DNA of 64,000 nucleotides from Burkholderia ambifaria AMMD (lineage in GTDB: Bacteria > Pseudomonadota > Gammaproteobacteria > Burkholderiales > Burkholderiaceae): contig NC_008392.1 in NCBI RefSeq assembly GCF_000203915.1, positions 744,001 to 808,000 on the forward strand, read 5' to 3'. The translations under genes and the position numbers were made by a program. Shown in pieces: positions 44,930 through 54,704 of the stretch. Position 1 is the first letter of the stretch. Each line of letters begins with the position of its first letter. The notes beneath the pieces are model-generated. The model made no database searches and was not told the origin of the DNA. It saw nothing but the letters and a program-made list of their open reading frames with translations.

Positions 44930-46021
44930 TCATGCCGCCGCGTTCTCGTGCGTTGCAGCAGCGTGCAAATCCGTCGATGCGAACAACCGGTTTGCCTCTG
45001 CCAGTGCGGATTGCGTGGCGAGCACGCCCGCGTAGGGCAGTGCGCCGGTGATTGTGTTCACGATCTCGTGCCGAGATGCACCCAGCAAGCGCGCGTCGCG
45101 TATATGCATGACGAGCGCTTCGGTATCCGCATTTCGAGCGAGGCAGGTCAGGCAGGCGATGGCCGTCAGGTGCCGTGCCTTCGCGTGTTCGACTGAATCG
45201 ACGCTCGACGTCGACGCACCCGGCTGGTCGAGGTGCCGCGCGAGTTCGGGCGGAATGTCGGCGGCGTGCACCGGCGCTGCGTGCGCATATCGATCACGTT
45301 CCGTCCGGGCTTGTGTCGGGGCGACGTGGGCCTGCTCCGCGGCAGCGAATACGTCGAGCGCGATGCGCGACATGGAAAGTACGAGCGGCCAGCCGATATA
45401 GCCGGTGAGCTGAATCAGTACTTCGGTCAGCTCATGACGCGTCCAGCCGACATGCAGGCAAGCATTCAAGTGCTGCCGTACGGCCGCGTGCTGATTTTCG
45501 AGCGCGATGACGATGCCAAGCGTGGCGAGTTCGCGCTCCTTGGGTGTCAGTGCTTCGAGATGGTGTTGCCGCAGCTCACGCGTGCATGCGACCGCGGATG
45601 AGTAGGGCTCGAACGGATTCGCTGCCTGACCGATAGTGATGCCACGCGCGCGCAGCACCGTCACGACGTGTCGTACGCCGGCCATGGCCACCGGCACGCC
45701 CGCGTACTCGAGCGTCTGCAGGACCGTGGCGAGCACGGCCTCCGGCGCCCAGCCCGTATTCAACATGCCGGCCGCATGGTACTTGAGCGGGGAATCGGCA
45801 TTGCCCATCGTGGTCAGGACCGCGACGGTCACGAGCTCGCGATGCTTCAGCGACAGATTGGGCCGGGCGATGATATCCGCATAAGCGCCCTCGATCAGCA
45901 ATCGCTTGAAGTCGGGGTCGAGCGAATCAAGCGCTGCGCTGAGGTCCGAGAAACCCTCACTGCCGATTGCATGAATGACGGACATGCCAATCTTGTGCCG
46001 GGATATCGTTTTTGCGTGCAT
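44930..46021 (-). CDS. Protein with three carboxymuconolactone-decarboxylase-like repeats
   Basis: This 363-residue protein contains three AhpD/CMD-like segments, each with an acidic/basic helix start and a following H-rich helix: KHRELVTVAVLTTMG ... KYHAAGMLNTG (about 60-110), KERELATLGIVIALEN ... QHLNACLHVG (about 155-205), and KARHLTAIACLTCLA ... MHIRDARLLG (about 280-330). Single or double CMD domains are common; three in one chain are unusual. The CxxC of AhpD-type peroxidases is absent, so an antioxidant role is not indicated. The start at 46021 is chosen inside a slightly longer frame. It shares an operon with the MaoC gene and is divergent from the SDR at 46238. Confidence 0.75.
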   Translation of the reverse strand: MHAKTISRHKIGMSVIHAIGSEGFSDLSAALDSLDPDFKRLLIEGAYADIIARPNLSLKHRELVTVAVLTTMGNADSPLKYHAAGMLNTGWAPEAVLATVLQTLEYAGVPVAMAGVRHVVTVLRARGITIGQAANPFEPYSSAVACTRELRQHHLEALTPKERELATLGIVIALENQHAAVRQHLNACLHVGWTRHELTEVLIQLTGYIGWPLVLSMSRIALDVFAAAEQAHVAPTQARTERDRYAHAAPVHAADIPPELARHLDQPGASTSSVDSVEHAKARHLTAIACLTCLARNADTEALVMHIRDARLLGASRHEIVNTITGALPYAGVLATQSALAEANRLFASTDLHAAATHENAAA

Positions 46022-46237
46022 GGTGCACCAGCCTGGCAATTGCCGAAAATATCGATGGTGCCGATAATATTCGCCCGCCCGGGAAGTAATTCTGAACTTT
46101 TATGAACTGTCATGGATGGACGTTTTTTGACGTTTAGAATCCAGACCAATACGAGAACGCGAACGTTTTCATCCGAGCCGAATGAATCGTTCGATGGCGG
46201 CAGCGATCGGCCATATCAACGTAACCGGGAGAGCGCA

Positions 46238-46996
46238 GTGCTGAAGCTTCAAGACAAGGTGGCCCTCGTCACGGGCGGGAATTCGGGCATCGGCCGGACC
46301 ACGGCGCTGTTGTTTGCACGGGAAGGCGTGCGCGTCGCGATCGCATCGCGCCGCATCGACGAAGGCCTGGCCGTCGTCGAGGAAATTCGCAGCGCTGGCG
46401 GCGACGCGACGTTCGTGAAAACCGATGTTTCCAGGGCCGAGGATTGCGCGAATGCGGTCGCGCAGGCCGTAAAACAATTCGGCAGGCTGGATATTGCTTT
46501 CAATAACGCAGGCGTTGAAGCGTTCGGCAATGCCGTGGCCGATACCGACGAGGCGACCTGGGATTTTGTCGTGGACATCAATCTGAAAGGGGTGTTCCTT
46601 GCGATGAAATATGAAATTCCGGAATTGCTGAAAACCGGGGGCGGATCGATCATCAATATGTCATCGACCTATGGCCTGGTGGCATCGGCATTCGGCGGCT
46701 GCGCATATCACGCGTCGAAGGCAGGCATTCTCGGATTGACGAAAGCGGCCGCGCTCGAATACGCGAAGCAGAAAATCCGCGTCAATGCGATTTGTCCGGC
46801 ATTCGTCGCCACGGCGATGGTCGAAAAATTCCTAGACGAAACCCATATGACCGACCAGATCAAGAGCTTTCATCCGGTCGGCCGCCTGGGTACCGAAGAG
46901 GAGATCGCGCAGGCCGTCGTGTTCCTCGCGAGCGATGCGTCGTCGTTCATGACGGGCACCGCGCTTTCCGTGGACGGCGGCATGACCGCGGCTTGA
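46238..46996 (+). CDS. Short-chain dehydrogenase/reductase, first paralog
   Basis: This 252-residue classical SDR has the NAD(P)-binding motif TGGNSGIG, NNAG, a catalytic Ser in INMSS, and YHASK for the Tyr/Lys pair. It ends with FLASDASSFMTGTALSVDGG. It starts at GTG 46238 with GGGAGAG upstream; an earlier in-frame ATG at 46112 lacks such a signal. It is strikingly similar to the SDR at 53861-54619, with the same length and many identical stretches such as MKYEIPE and VRVNAICPAF-like segments. It probably reduces or oxidises a ketoacyl intermediate of the locus and heads the synthase operon. Confidence 0.92.
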   Translation: MLKLQDKVALVTGGNSGIGRTTALLFAREGVRVAIASRRIDEGLAVVEEIRSAGGDATFVKTDVSRAEDCANAVAQAVKQFGRLDIAFNNAGVEAFGNAVADTDEATWDFVVDINLKGVFLAMKYEIPELLKTGGGSIINMSSTYGLVASAFGGCAYHASKAGILGLTKAAALEYAKQKIRVNAICPAFVATAMVEKFLDETHMTDQIKSFHPVGRLGTEEEIAQAVVFLASDASSFMTGTALSVDGGMTAA

Positions 46997-47070
46997 CGCG
47001 CACGTCGTCTTCACGCATGTCGTAGCGCGAGCGCTACGGTCGATCAATCCGATTTCGTACGGATATAAAT

Positions 47071-48348
47071 ATGGATTCCGAACTGATGGAAGTGGTGGAG
47101 AAAACGGAGAACGGGCAACCGGAGCTGTTCGACATCGGTTGTGCCATCCCGTTGGGCGTCGTGCCGAGAACGATGCATGCGTGGACGATTCGCCGGGAGA
47201 ACCACGGGGAGCCGCAGCATGCATTCACGAAGGAAATCGTCGACGTGCCGACGCTCGGCCCGAACGACGTGCTGATTCTCGTCATGGCGGCCGGCGTCAA
47301 CTACAACGGCGTGTGGGCCGCCCTCGGCCAGCCGTTTTCCGTGCTCGACCTGCATGACGATCCCTATCACATCACGGGTTCGGACGCGTCCGGCATCGTC
47401 TGGGCCGTCGGCGCGAACGTGAAGAAATGGAAGGTGGGCGACGAGGTGGTCGCGCATTGCTCGCAGGTCGATGGCGACGACGAGGAATGCAACGGCGGCG
47501 ATCCGATGCTGTCGCCGTCACAGCGCATCTGGGGCTACGAAACCACCCACGGTTCGTTCGCGCAATTCGCATGCGTACAGGCCACGCAGCTGATGCCGCG
47601 CCCGAAGCACCTCACGTGGGCCGCAAGCGCGTGCTACACGCTCACGCTCGCCACCGCGTACCGGATGCTGTTCGGCCACAAGCCGCATGTGCTTTCGCCG
47701 GGGCAATCGGTGCTCGTGTGGGGCGCGGCGGGCGGCTTGGGAACGATGGCGATTCAGCTTGCGGCGCTGGCAGGCGCGCGGCCGGTCGCCGTGGTCTCCG
47801 ACGATTCGAAAGCTGAATTCGTCAAGCGCCTTGGCGCGGTGGGCGTGATCAACCGTTCGAATTTTTCATGCTGGGGCGCGCCGCCACCCGTCGATGCAAC
47901 GAACGAATACGCGGCCTATGTCGACGCCGTGAAGAAGTTCGGTAAGGCGATCTGGGACGCGCTCGGCGAAAGGCGCGACGTCGACATGGTGTTCGAACAC
48001 CCGGGCCGCAATACCTTCGCGCCGTCCTGTTACGTCGTGAAGCGCGGCGGCATGGTCGTCTTCTGCGCCGCCACGAGCGGCTACGACCTGACCTGCGATG
48101 CGCGCTACGTGTGGATGCGGCAAAAGCGGATCCAGGGCAGCCACTTCGCGAGTCTCAAGGAAGCCGCGCAGGCAAACCGGCTCGTGATGAGCGGCAAGAT
48201 CGACCCGTGCCTGTCGGAAGTGTTTCCGTGGAACCGCCTGCCGGATGCGCACGCGAAGATTCGCGCGAATCAGCATCTGCCCGGCAACATGGCCGTGCTG
48301 GTGCAGGCCAGCAGTCGCGACGATCTCGACGCGGCGCGTCGCCACTAG
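47071..48348 (+). CDS. ccr: Crotonyl-CoA carboxylase/reductase-like enzyme
   Basis: This 425-residue medium-chain reductase of the CCR family carries out NADPH-dependent reductive carboxylation of 2-enoyl-CoA to alkylmalonyl-CoA. Typical elements are AAGVNYNGVWAALGQP, ITGSDASGIVW, GYETTHGSFAQF, VWGAAGGLGTMAIQLA and VFEHPGRNTF, whose His belongs to the CO2-binding set of carboxylating members. YVWMRQKRIQGSHFA near the end is also typical. It lies directly before a modular synthase, a frequent arrangement for pathways using an unusual extender unit. Whether this one carboxylates or only reduces is not proven. Confidence 0.92.
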   Translation: MDSELMEVVEKTENGQPELFDIGCAIPLGVVPRTMHAWTIRRENHGEPQHAFTKEIVDVPTLGPNDVLILVMAAGVNYNGVWAALGQPFSVLDLHDDPYHITGSDASGIVWAVGANVKKWKVGDEVVAHCSQVDGDDEECNGGDPMLSPSQRIWGYETTHGSFAQFACVQATQLMPRPKHLTWAASACYTLTLATAYRMLFGHKPHVLSPGQSVLVWGAAGGLGTMAIQLAALAGARPVAVVSDDSKAEFVKRLGAVGVINRSNFSCWGAPPPVDATNEYAAYVDAVKKFGKAIWDALGERRDVDMVFEHPGRNTFAPSCYVVKRGGMVVFCAATSGYDLTCDARYVWMRQKRIQGSHFASLKEAAQANRLVMSGKIDPCLSEVFPWNRLPDAHAKIRANQHLPGNMAVLVQASSRDDLDAARRH

Positions 48349-48350
48349 CC

Positions 48351-51300
48351 ATGAAGCATTCTTCTTGCAGCGAGAACGGTATGGACAGGTCAACTACACA
48401 CGCGGAACGGATCGCCATCATCGGCATGTCGTGCCGCTTTCCGGGTGGCGCGTCCTGTGCGTCGAGCTATTGGACGCTTCTGAATTCCGGCCGTACGGCG
48501 ATTCGGGAAACCCCGCGCGAGCGGTTCGATATCGACGCGTTCTACTCGCCGGATCCCGCTGAACCCGGCACCACCTATTCGCGCGTGGCCGGCTACGTCG
48601 ACGATCCGTTCTGCTTCGACCGCGGGCTGTTCCGCACGTCGGCGGCCGAGGCGATCGAGATGGATCCGCAGCAGCGCTGGATGCTGGAACTGGCCTGGGA
48701 AGCGCTCGAGAACGCAGGGTTTGCGCCCGGTCAATTGCGCGGCAAGAATGTCGGCGTGTTCATGACGACCGGCGAAGCCGATTATGGCCGGCGTACCGTG
48801 TGGTCCGGCGATCCCGGAAAAATCACCACGTATTCGAAGCTCGGCAACCTGCGCGCAATGGCGCCCGGGCGCGTCGCGCACATCCTGGGCTTGAGCGGGC
48901 CCGCGATCTTCGTCGACACCACCTGCTCGTCGTCGCTCGTCGCGATCCATCTTGCCGCGCAGAGCCTTCAGGCCGGCGAGTGCGACGTGGCGATCGCGGG
49001 CGGTGTGAACCTGATCCTCGGGCCGGAGGAAACGATCGGCGTCGCGCGACTTCAGGCGATGTCCGTGTCCGGTCAGTGTCGCCCGTTCGACGCGAACGCC
49101 GACGGCTACATTCGCGGCGAAGGCGGTGGCGCGCTCGTCATGAAGCGGCTGGGCGACGCACGCACGCACGGTGATCGTATCGACGCGGTGCTGGTCGGTT
49201 CCGCCGTCAACAGCGACGGCGCGAGCAATGGCCTCACCGCGCCCAACGGCGCGGCGCAGGAAGCCGTGATTCGTCGCGCGATGGCGCGTGCGGGCGTGCG
49301 CCCGGAAGCGGTCGCCTACGTGGAAGCGCATGGCACGGGTACGGCACTGGGAGACCCGATCGAGCTTTCCGCGCTGCGCAACGTGTATGCGCGCGCCGTC
49401 ACGCGCGACAAGCCGATTCTCGTGGGCTCCGTGAAGTCGCAACTCGGACATCTGGAAGGTGCGGCGGGCATGGCGGGTTTCATCAAGGCGATGCTGATTC
49501 TGCGTCATCGCCAGGTGCCCGCACAGGTGAATTTCGCGACGCCGAATCCGCGCTTTCACTGGGAAGGCGCGCAACTCGAGATTCCGCGTGACGGCATGCC
49601 GCTGGGCGACGGCAATGCGTTCGTCGGCGTGAGTGGCTTCGGCATCACCGGCACCAACGTCCATATGATTCTCGCCGAGCCGGACGCGGCGCCGGATACC
49701 GCCGCGCAGGTCGCTCGCGAACGCGTGCTGACGCTGTCGGGACGCTCGCCGCAAGCGCGCCGGCGTGCCGCATCCGCGTGGCGCGCATGGCTCGCTGACA
49801 CCCCCGCGCCGATGCGCGATGCGTGCCACACGGCGAGCGTGCGGCGCGATCATTTCGATCATCGCGTCGCGCTGGTCGGGACGACGAAAGCGGATTTCGT
49901 TGCCGCACTCGATGCCTTTCTCGCCGAGGACCCGACGGGACACTGGCATGCCGGCGAGCAACCGCGCAAGCCGCGTCTCGCGTTTCTCATCCCCGGTCAA
50001 GGGGCATGGCAACCCGGTATCGGGCGCAATCTCTGCGAAGACAACGTCCTGTTCCGCAAACACGCGGATGCGTGTCTGGGCCAGCTCGACGCCGATACGG
50101 CACGCGAGGTGCTCGATGCGATCGTCGGCCGGACCGCCGAAGCGGTGCGCCATCATCCCGGGCAACTCGCGCATTTCGTCGTGTGCTATGCGCTGGCGCG
50201 TACCTGGATGGATCTCGGCGTGCAGCCCGATCTGCTGATCGGGCATTCGTTGGGTGAGCATGTAGCCGCCGTGATCGGCGGCGTGATGTCGGTCGCCGAG
50301 GGCCTGAAGGCGGTCGAAGCGCGCGGCCGCCTGTTCGATACGGCGACGCCGGCAGGCGCGATGCTCGCTGTCGCCGCGAGCGTGGATGAACTCGCCGCGC
50401 GCTTCGCGTTCGGCACGGACTTGTTCGTGGCAGGCATCAACGGGCCGGAGCAAACCGTCGTGAGCGGCACGCAGGCGGCGATCACGCGGGTTCAGGACGC
50501 GATGGTCGCGGCCGGCAAGCGTGTGTCGTTGCTCAAGACCTACGGCACGCCGGGCCATTCGCCGATGCTGCGTTCGATGCGCGAAGCGTTCCGGCAGGCA
50601 CTCGAACCGCTGACGCTGGCGGCGCCCGCGATCCCGATCGTCTCCACACTCACCGGCGCGCTCGCGACAGACGCGATCGCGAGTGTCGAGCATTGGCTGG
50701 ATCTCGTGGAGCAGCCGGTGCGCTTTCATGAAGCGTTGCTCGCGGCGTCCGACGGCAAGACGATCTTCGTCGAAGTGGGGCCCGGCGCGGCGCTGTCGAA
50801 GCTCGCGCGCGCGGCCGCGGGCGGCGACTGGCAATGTGCGGTCTCTTCGCTTGCCGATGGGCCGGACGGCGATGAAGAAACGGAGTCGACCGGCTTCGCG
50901 CATGCGTGCGCACGCCTCTACAGCATCGGGCAGAAGATTGCGTGGCGCAAACTCTACGGCAACGCGCCGCGGCCTGCCGAAGCGCCGGGCTATCCGTTCG
51001 AGCGCGATCGCTTCGAATTGCCGTTCCCGGAGCATGTGCTTGCGGCTTCCGCGCAAGGCGGTACGCAGCATCGGCGCGACATCGCGTCGGGCGAGGTGCC
51101 GCTGCAACACGCTTCGCACGTGGCGGAGATTGGCACTGACATCGCGAGCGTTGACGTTGAGCAACTGCTCGCGACACTCCGCACCATCGCGGCGGCCGTC
51201 ACGCCGGATAGCGTGACGCTGGCCGACGATCTTTCACTCGTCAGTCAGGGCCTCGATTCGTTGGCGTTGACGGAATTGCGCGTGCGCCTGCATCAGCACT

Positions 51301-52265
51301 TCGGCAGGATGCCGCCGATTTCCATGCTCGCACGCGGTGCATCGCTATCGACGCTGGCTCGGTGGTTCGGCGCATCGTCGGGCACTACACCGATTCAGGA
51401 ACCCGTATCGAGCGACACGCAGAAAGCGGCCGATGCACCGGGCGACCACGGATTGCTCGTCACGCTGCGCAATGGCGCGGGGCCGCTCGTCGCACTGGTG
51501 CATCCGGTGGGCGGCAACGTGCTCTGTTATCAGGATCTGGCCAACGGCTGGCCGGGCGATCCGACCATCGTCGCGATTCGCCATCCGTATGCGGACCAGG
51601 ACCGCCCGCCTGCGTATCTGTCGATCGCGCAATTGGCGTCGCGTTATCGCGCGGCGTTGCTTGCCGCACATGGCACGCTGCCCGATGTGCTCGGCGGCTG
51701 GTCGTTCGGCGGCATTGTCGCGCACGAAATGGCGGCGCAGTGGGAAGCGGAGGGCAGGACCGCGCCGCCGCTGGTGATCGTCGATACCCCGCTCCATGAA
51801 GGCGAATTCGCGACGCGGCTGCGCGCGCTTGCCGGCGATTTCGTCAATGAGGACGCCACGCAGGTCGTCGAAGCGTGGCTCGCCGATCCACGCTTCGACA
51901 CGATGCTCGATCGCGACTTCTACCTGGCTGACGTGCGGCGCCGCGCGCATCCCGCCACGTTCGCCCACATCTCGCGGCTGCATGCCGTGAGCGCGGTGGC
52001 GCTCGCGCGTCACCGGCCCCACCAGGTGCGCACGCGAATCGACTACGCGCTCGCCAATCGCAACGCGGGCGGCATGTCCGGTACGCAGGTGACGCAGTAT
52101 CTGCGGCGGCTCACGGGCGGCAGCGTCGCGGTGAGCGTGTTCGACGACGATCACAACTCGATCGTGCGTGAGCCCTCCGCGCGCCGCGTCGCGGCTTTCC
52201 TCGATGGCAGTCCGGACGCCACGCGTGTCGGGTTCGAGCCGCTTGCGCAGGAGACGCCCGCATAG
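48351..52265 (+). CDS. Single-module type I polyketide synthase, KS-AT-ACP-TE
   Basis: This 1304-residue synthase has a KS (about 20-445) with active-site Cys192 in TTCSSSL, His327 in EAHGTGT and His367 in KSQLGHLEG. The AT (about 540-850) has Ser633 in GHSLGEH and, at the specificity region, TPGHSP. The ACP (about 935-1000) has Ser970 in GLDSL. A type I thioesterase (about 1035-1290) has Ser1118 in GWSFGG and a late DDDH. No KR, DH, ER or methyltransferase domain is visible. The AT motif is not HAFH or YASH and resembles the xAGH/xPGH forms reported for larger extender units, which fits the CCR gene upstream. ATG 48351 or 48381 may be the start. Confidence 0.93.
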   Translation: MKHSSCSENGMDRSTTHAERIAIIGMSCRFPGGASCASSYWTLLNSGRTAIRETPRERFDIDAFYSPDPAEPGTTYSRVAGYVDDPFCFDRGLFRTSAAEAIEMDPQQRWMLELAWEALENAGFAPGQLRGKNVGVFMTTGEADYGRRTVWSGDPGKITTYSKLGNLRAMAPGRVAHILGLSGPAIFVDTTCSSSLVAIHLAAQSLQAGECDVAIAGGVNLILGPEETIGVARLQAMSVSGQCRPFDANADGYIRGEGGGALVMKRLGDARTHGDRIDAVLVGSAVNSDGASNGLTAPNGAAQEAVIRRAMARAGVRPEAVAYVEAHGTGTALGDPIELSALRNVYARAVTRDKPILVGSVKSQLGHLEGAAGMAGFIKAMLILRHRQVPAQVNFATPNPRFHWEGAQLEIPRDGMPLGDGNAFVGVSGFGITGTNVHMILAEPDAAPDTAAQVARERVLTLSGRSPQARRRAASAWRAWLADTPAPMRDACHTASVRRDHFDHRVALVGTTKADFVAALDAFLAEDPTGHWHAGEQPRKPRLAFLIPGQGAWQPGIGRNLCEDNVLFRKHADACLGQLDADTAREVLDAIVGRTAEAVRHHPGQLAHFVVCYALARTWMDLGVQPDLLIGHSLGEHVAAVIGGVMSVAEGLKAVEARGRLFDTATPAGAMLAVAASVDELAARFAFGTDLFVAGINGPEQTVVSGTQAAITRVQDAMVAAGKRVSLLKTYGTPGHSPMLRSMREAFRQALEPLTLAAPAIPIVSTLTGALATDAIASVEHWLDLVEQPVRFHEALLAASDGKTIFVEVGPGAALSKLARAAAGGDWQCAVSSLADGPDGDEETESTGFAHACARLYSIGQKIAWRKLYGNAPRPAEAPGYPFERDRFELPFPEHVLAASAQGGTQHRRDIASGEVPLQHASHVAEIGTDIASVDVEQLLATLRTIAAAVTPDSVTLADDLSLVSQGLDSLALTELRVRLHQHFGRMPPISMLARGASLSTLARWFGASSGTTPIQEPVSSDTQKAADAPGDHGLLVTLRNGAGPLVALVHPVGGNVLCYQDLANGWPGDPTIVAIRHPYADQDRPPAYLSIAQLASRYRAALLAAHGTLPDVLGGWSFGGIVAHEMAAQWEAEGRTAPPLVIVDTPLHEGEFATRLRALAGDFVNEDATQVVEAWLADPRFDTMLDRDFYLADVRRRAHPATFAHISRLHAVSAVALARHRPHQVRTRIDYALANRNAGGMSGTQVTQYLRRLTGGSVAVSVFDDDHNSIVREPSARRVAAFLDGSPDATRVGFEPLAQETPA

Positions 52266-52351
52266 GCTCGCGTGTTTCGATTCAACCGTACGACGCACGA
52301 CGCATCGTGCCGTGCCTTTCTTCGTCAATCCGACTTCAGGAAATCAATGCC

Positions 52352-52681
52352 ATGAGCGACCAACTTCAAGCCGCAACGTTGAACGGTTCCGCGGTGACCG
52401 CCCAGACCATTCTCGGCTGGATCCAGGAATGGGCCGAGGCCAACAATCTGCAGGTGCCGACCGATCTCGAACAGACCTTCGCCGACGCCGGCTTCGATTC
52501 CATGCATTCCGTGGAACTCGCGTTCTTTTTGGAGGAGCGGCTCAAGATCAAGATCGACGATACGGTGCTCTACGATTACCCGACGTTCATCGCGTTGGCC
52601 GAGCATCTCGTGTCGCTCACGCCCACGGGCACAGCCGCGGACACGGAAGCGGGCGAAGGAGCAAGCGCCGGAAACTGGTAA
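52352..52681 (+). CDS. Acyl carrier protein, first paralog
   Basis: This 109-residue free-standing ACP has the phosphopantetheine site in FADAGFDSMHSVELAFFLEE (Ser50). TVLYDYPTF follows, a pattern typical of polyketide or fatty acyl carriers. A Thr/Ala/Glu-rich tail of about 20 residues extends the C-terminus. AGG lies upstream of the ATG. It sits between the synthase and KASIII genes and is similar to the ACP at 60942-61232. It probably carries the starter or intermediate used by the KASIII enzyme. Confidence 0.92.
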   Translation: MSDQLQAATLNGSAVTAQTILGWIQEWAEANNLQVPTDLEQTFADAGFDSMHSVELAFFLEERLKIKIDDTVLYDYPTFIALAEHLVSLTPTGTAADTEAGEGASAGNW

Positions 52682-52750
52682 CTCGCGTGCGCCGGTTCAG
52701 CGCCTGTCGCGCGCCGGCGCGCCTCATCGATCTTCACCGGAGTACGGAAG

Positions 52751-53743
52751 ATGGCGGAAATCACCGGCGCGGGGAGCTGGACCTCGCGCGTCGTCGGCTG
52801 CGGCTCGGCACTGCCCGAGCGGCGCGTGACGAATCATGACATCGCCCGCATGGTCGATACCACGGACGAATGGATCACGCAGCGCACCGGCATCAAGGAG
52901 CGCCGTATCGCGGCGGACGGCGAGCACACGTCCGATCTCGCGATCGGCGCGGCTACCGCCGCGCTGAAGCAGGCCGGCATCAGCGGCGCCGATGTCGATC
53001 TGATCGTGCTTGCCACCTGCACGCCCGATCGCACGATGCCCGCGACGGCCGTGCGCGTGCAGGAGGCGATCGGCATGCAGGGCGGCGTGGCGTTCGACGT
53101 GCAGGCCGTGTGCTCGGGCTTCGTATTCGCGCTGTCGGTCGCGGACAACATGATCCGGCTGGGTCAGGCCCGCACCGCGATCGTGATCGGCGCGGAAACG
53201 ATGTCGCGCATCGTGGACTGGCAGGATCGCAATACCTGCGTGCTGTTCGGCGACGGTGCCGGCGCGGTGGTGCTGCGCGGTGAGCGATCCGACGGCGACA
53301 AGCCGCGCGGCGTCCTCTCCACACACCTGCATTCCGACGGCCGGCATCACGACAAGATTCATACGGACGGCGGCGTCTCGTCGACGCAAAGCGCGGGGAA
53401 GATGCATCTGGAAGGGCGCGAGGTATTCCTGCATGCGGTGGTCAATCTCGCCGAGGCGTCGCAGGAAGCGCTCGCGGCACACGGCCTGACCCGGGACGAT
53501 CTCGACTGGGTCGTGCCGCATCAGGCGAACCAGCGCATCGTGCAGACGCTCGGCATGAAGTTGAACCTGCCGATGGAAAAGGTCGTGCTCACCGTCGGCA
53601 AACACGGCAACACGTCGGCGGCGTCGATTCCGCTCGCGCTCAGCGAGGCGGTGTCCGATGGACGCATCAAGGAGAACGACCTCGTTCTGATGCCGGCGAT
53701 GGGATCGGGCTTTACGTGGGGGGCGGCGTTGATTCGCTGGTAG
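52751..53743 (+). CDS. KASIII (FabH-like) ketoacyl synthase, first paralog
   Basis: This 330-residue KASIII-fold enzyme has its nucleophile Cys121 in QAVCSGF, with His in PHQANQR and Asn in [10 protein letters not shown] completing the triad. GDGAGAVVL is also present. Such enzymes condense an acyl-CoA starter with a malonyl-type ACP, or in secondary pathways transfer acyl groups. It ends the synthase operon and is convergent with the second SDR. It is close in sequence throughout to the KASIII at 61349-62386, suggesting a duplication. Confidence 0.95.
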   Translation: MAEITGAGSWTSRVVGCGSALPERRVTNHDIARMVDTTDEWITQRTGIKERRIAADGEHTSDLAIGAATAALKQAGISGADVDLIVLATCTPDRTMPATAVRVQEAIGMQGGVAFDVQAVCSGFVFALSVADNMIRLGQARTAIVIGAETMSRIVDWQDRNTCVLFGDGAGAVVLRGERSDGDKPRGVLSTHLHSDGRHHDKIHTDGGVSSTQSAGKMHLEGREVFLHAVVNLAEASQEALAAHGLTRDDLDWVVPHQANQRIVQTLGMKLNLPMEKVVLTVGKHGNTSAASIPLALSEAVSDGRIKENDLVLMPAMGSGFTWGAALIRW

Positions 53744-53813
53744 GGATTCACACGAAAAGCCGTCGATAGGTAAGGGATGGGCCGCTGGGCGACCTCCGAC
53801 GCGACGACGAACC

Positions 53814-53840
53814 GCCGCCGGCGCGTGACCGGACGGCGGC
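53814..53840. terminator. Candidate hairpin between convergent units
   Basis: GCCGCCG (53814-53820) pairs with CGGCGGC (53834-53840) around a 13-base loop in the 117-base gap between the KASIII gene and the convergent SDR gene. No T-run follows, so it is a tentative bidirectional terminator. Confidence 0.35.
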
Positions 53841-53860
53841 TCCGACGTTCGGATTCGCTT

Positions 53861-54619
53861 TCAGCCGGCGCCCATTCCGCCATCGATCGACAGCGTGGTG
53901 CCGGTGATGAAGGTCGACGCATCGCTTGCGAGAAAGACGACCGCTTCAGCCGTTTCCGCAAGCGTGCCCATCCTGCCGACCGGATGCAGTGCTGCCAGTT
54001 GGGCCGCCTGCTCCGGTTGTTCGAGAAACGCGCCGATCATGTCGGTTGCCACGAACGCGGGGCAGATCGCATTGACCCGCAGCTTTTCCTTTGCGTACTC
54101 GAGTGCCGCTGCCCGCGTAAGGCCGATGACCCCGTGCTTCGACGCATGATAGGAGCAGGCGCCGAATGCGGATCCCGCCAGGCCGTATGCGGACGACATG
54201 TTGATGATGGAGCCGCCGCCCGCCTTCAATATCTCGGGGATTTCGTATTTCATCGACAGGAACGTCCCCGTTAGGTTGACGTCGATAACGGTGCTCCACG
54301 CCTGTTCGTCGGTATCGGCTACCGGCCTCCCGAAGCTCGTGATGCCGGCATTGTTGAACGCGATATCGAGCTTGCCGAACGACGCGACCGTGCGCGCGAC
54401 CGCGGCAGCGCAATCCTCGGCTTGAGCGACGTCCGTCCGGACGAATATGGCTTCGCCACCGTGGTCGAGGATTTCCCGGACGACCTGCCGTCCTTCCTCT
54501 TCCCGCCGTGCCGCGATGGCGACCTTGGCGCCTTCCCTCGCGAACAGCATTGCGGTCGCCTTGCCGATTCCGGACGTTGCGCCCGTCACCAGCGCCACTT
54601 TATCGAATAGTCTCTCCAC
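53861..54619 (-). CDS. Short-chain dehydrogenase/reductase, second paralog
   Basis: This 252-residue classical SDR has TGATSGIG, NNAG, INMSS, YHASK and the ending FLASDASTFITGTTLSIDGG. GTG at 54619, with GAGGA 7 bases upstream, is chosen because it matches the start of its paralog at 46238; the open frame continues far upstream without family similarity. It is the last gene of the minus-strand unit that begins at 59404. Together with the other SDR, two near-identical reductases flank the synthase operon. Confidence 0.93.
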   Translation of the reverse strand: MERLFDKVALVTGATSGIGKATAMLFAREGAKVAIAARREEEGRQVVREILDHGGEAIFVRTDVAQAEDCAAAVARTVASFGKLDIAFNNAGITSFGRPVADTDEQAWSTVIDVNLTGTFLSMKYEIPEILKAGGGSIINMSSAYGLAGSAFGACSYHASKHGVIGLTRAAALEYAKEKLRVNAICPAFVATDMIGAFLEQPEQAAQLAALHPVGRMGTLAETAEAVVFLASDASTFITGTTLSIDGGMGAG

Positions 54620-54704
54620 GAAGGATTCCTCACTATGTGTTCGGTTTTCAGTTTCCGGACCGTCGCTGTTGCCGCCGACGATGCCGGTGAAACGGACTAC
54701 GATG

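Noticed and set aside
46022..46237. Lux/cep-box type palindrome between the CMD-like and SDR genes
   Set aside because: The region is AT-rich with short repeats (GACGTTTTTTGACGTTT) but no dyad of the expected form could be found by eye.
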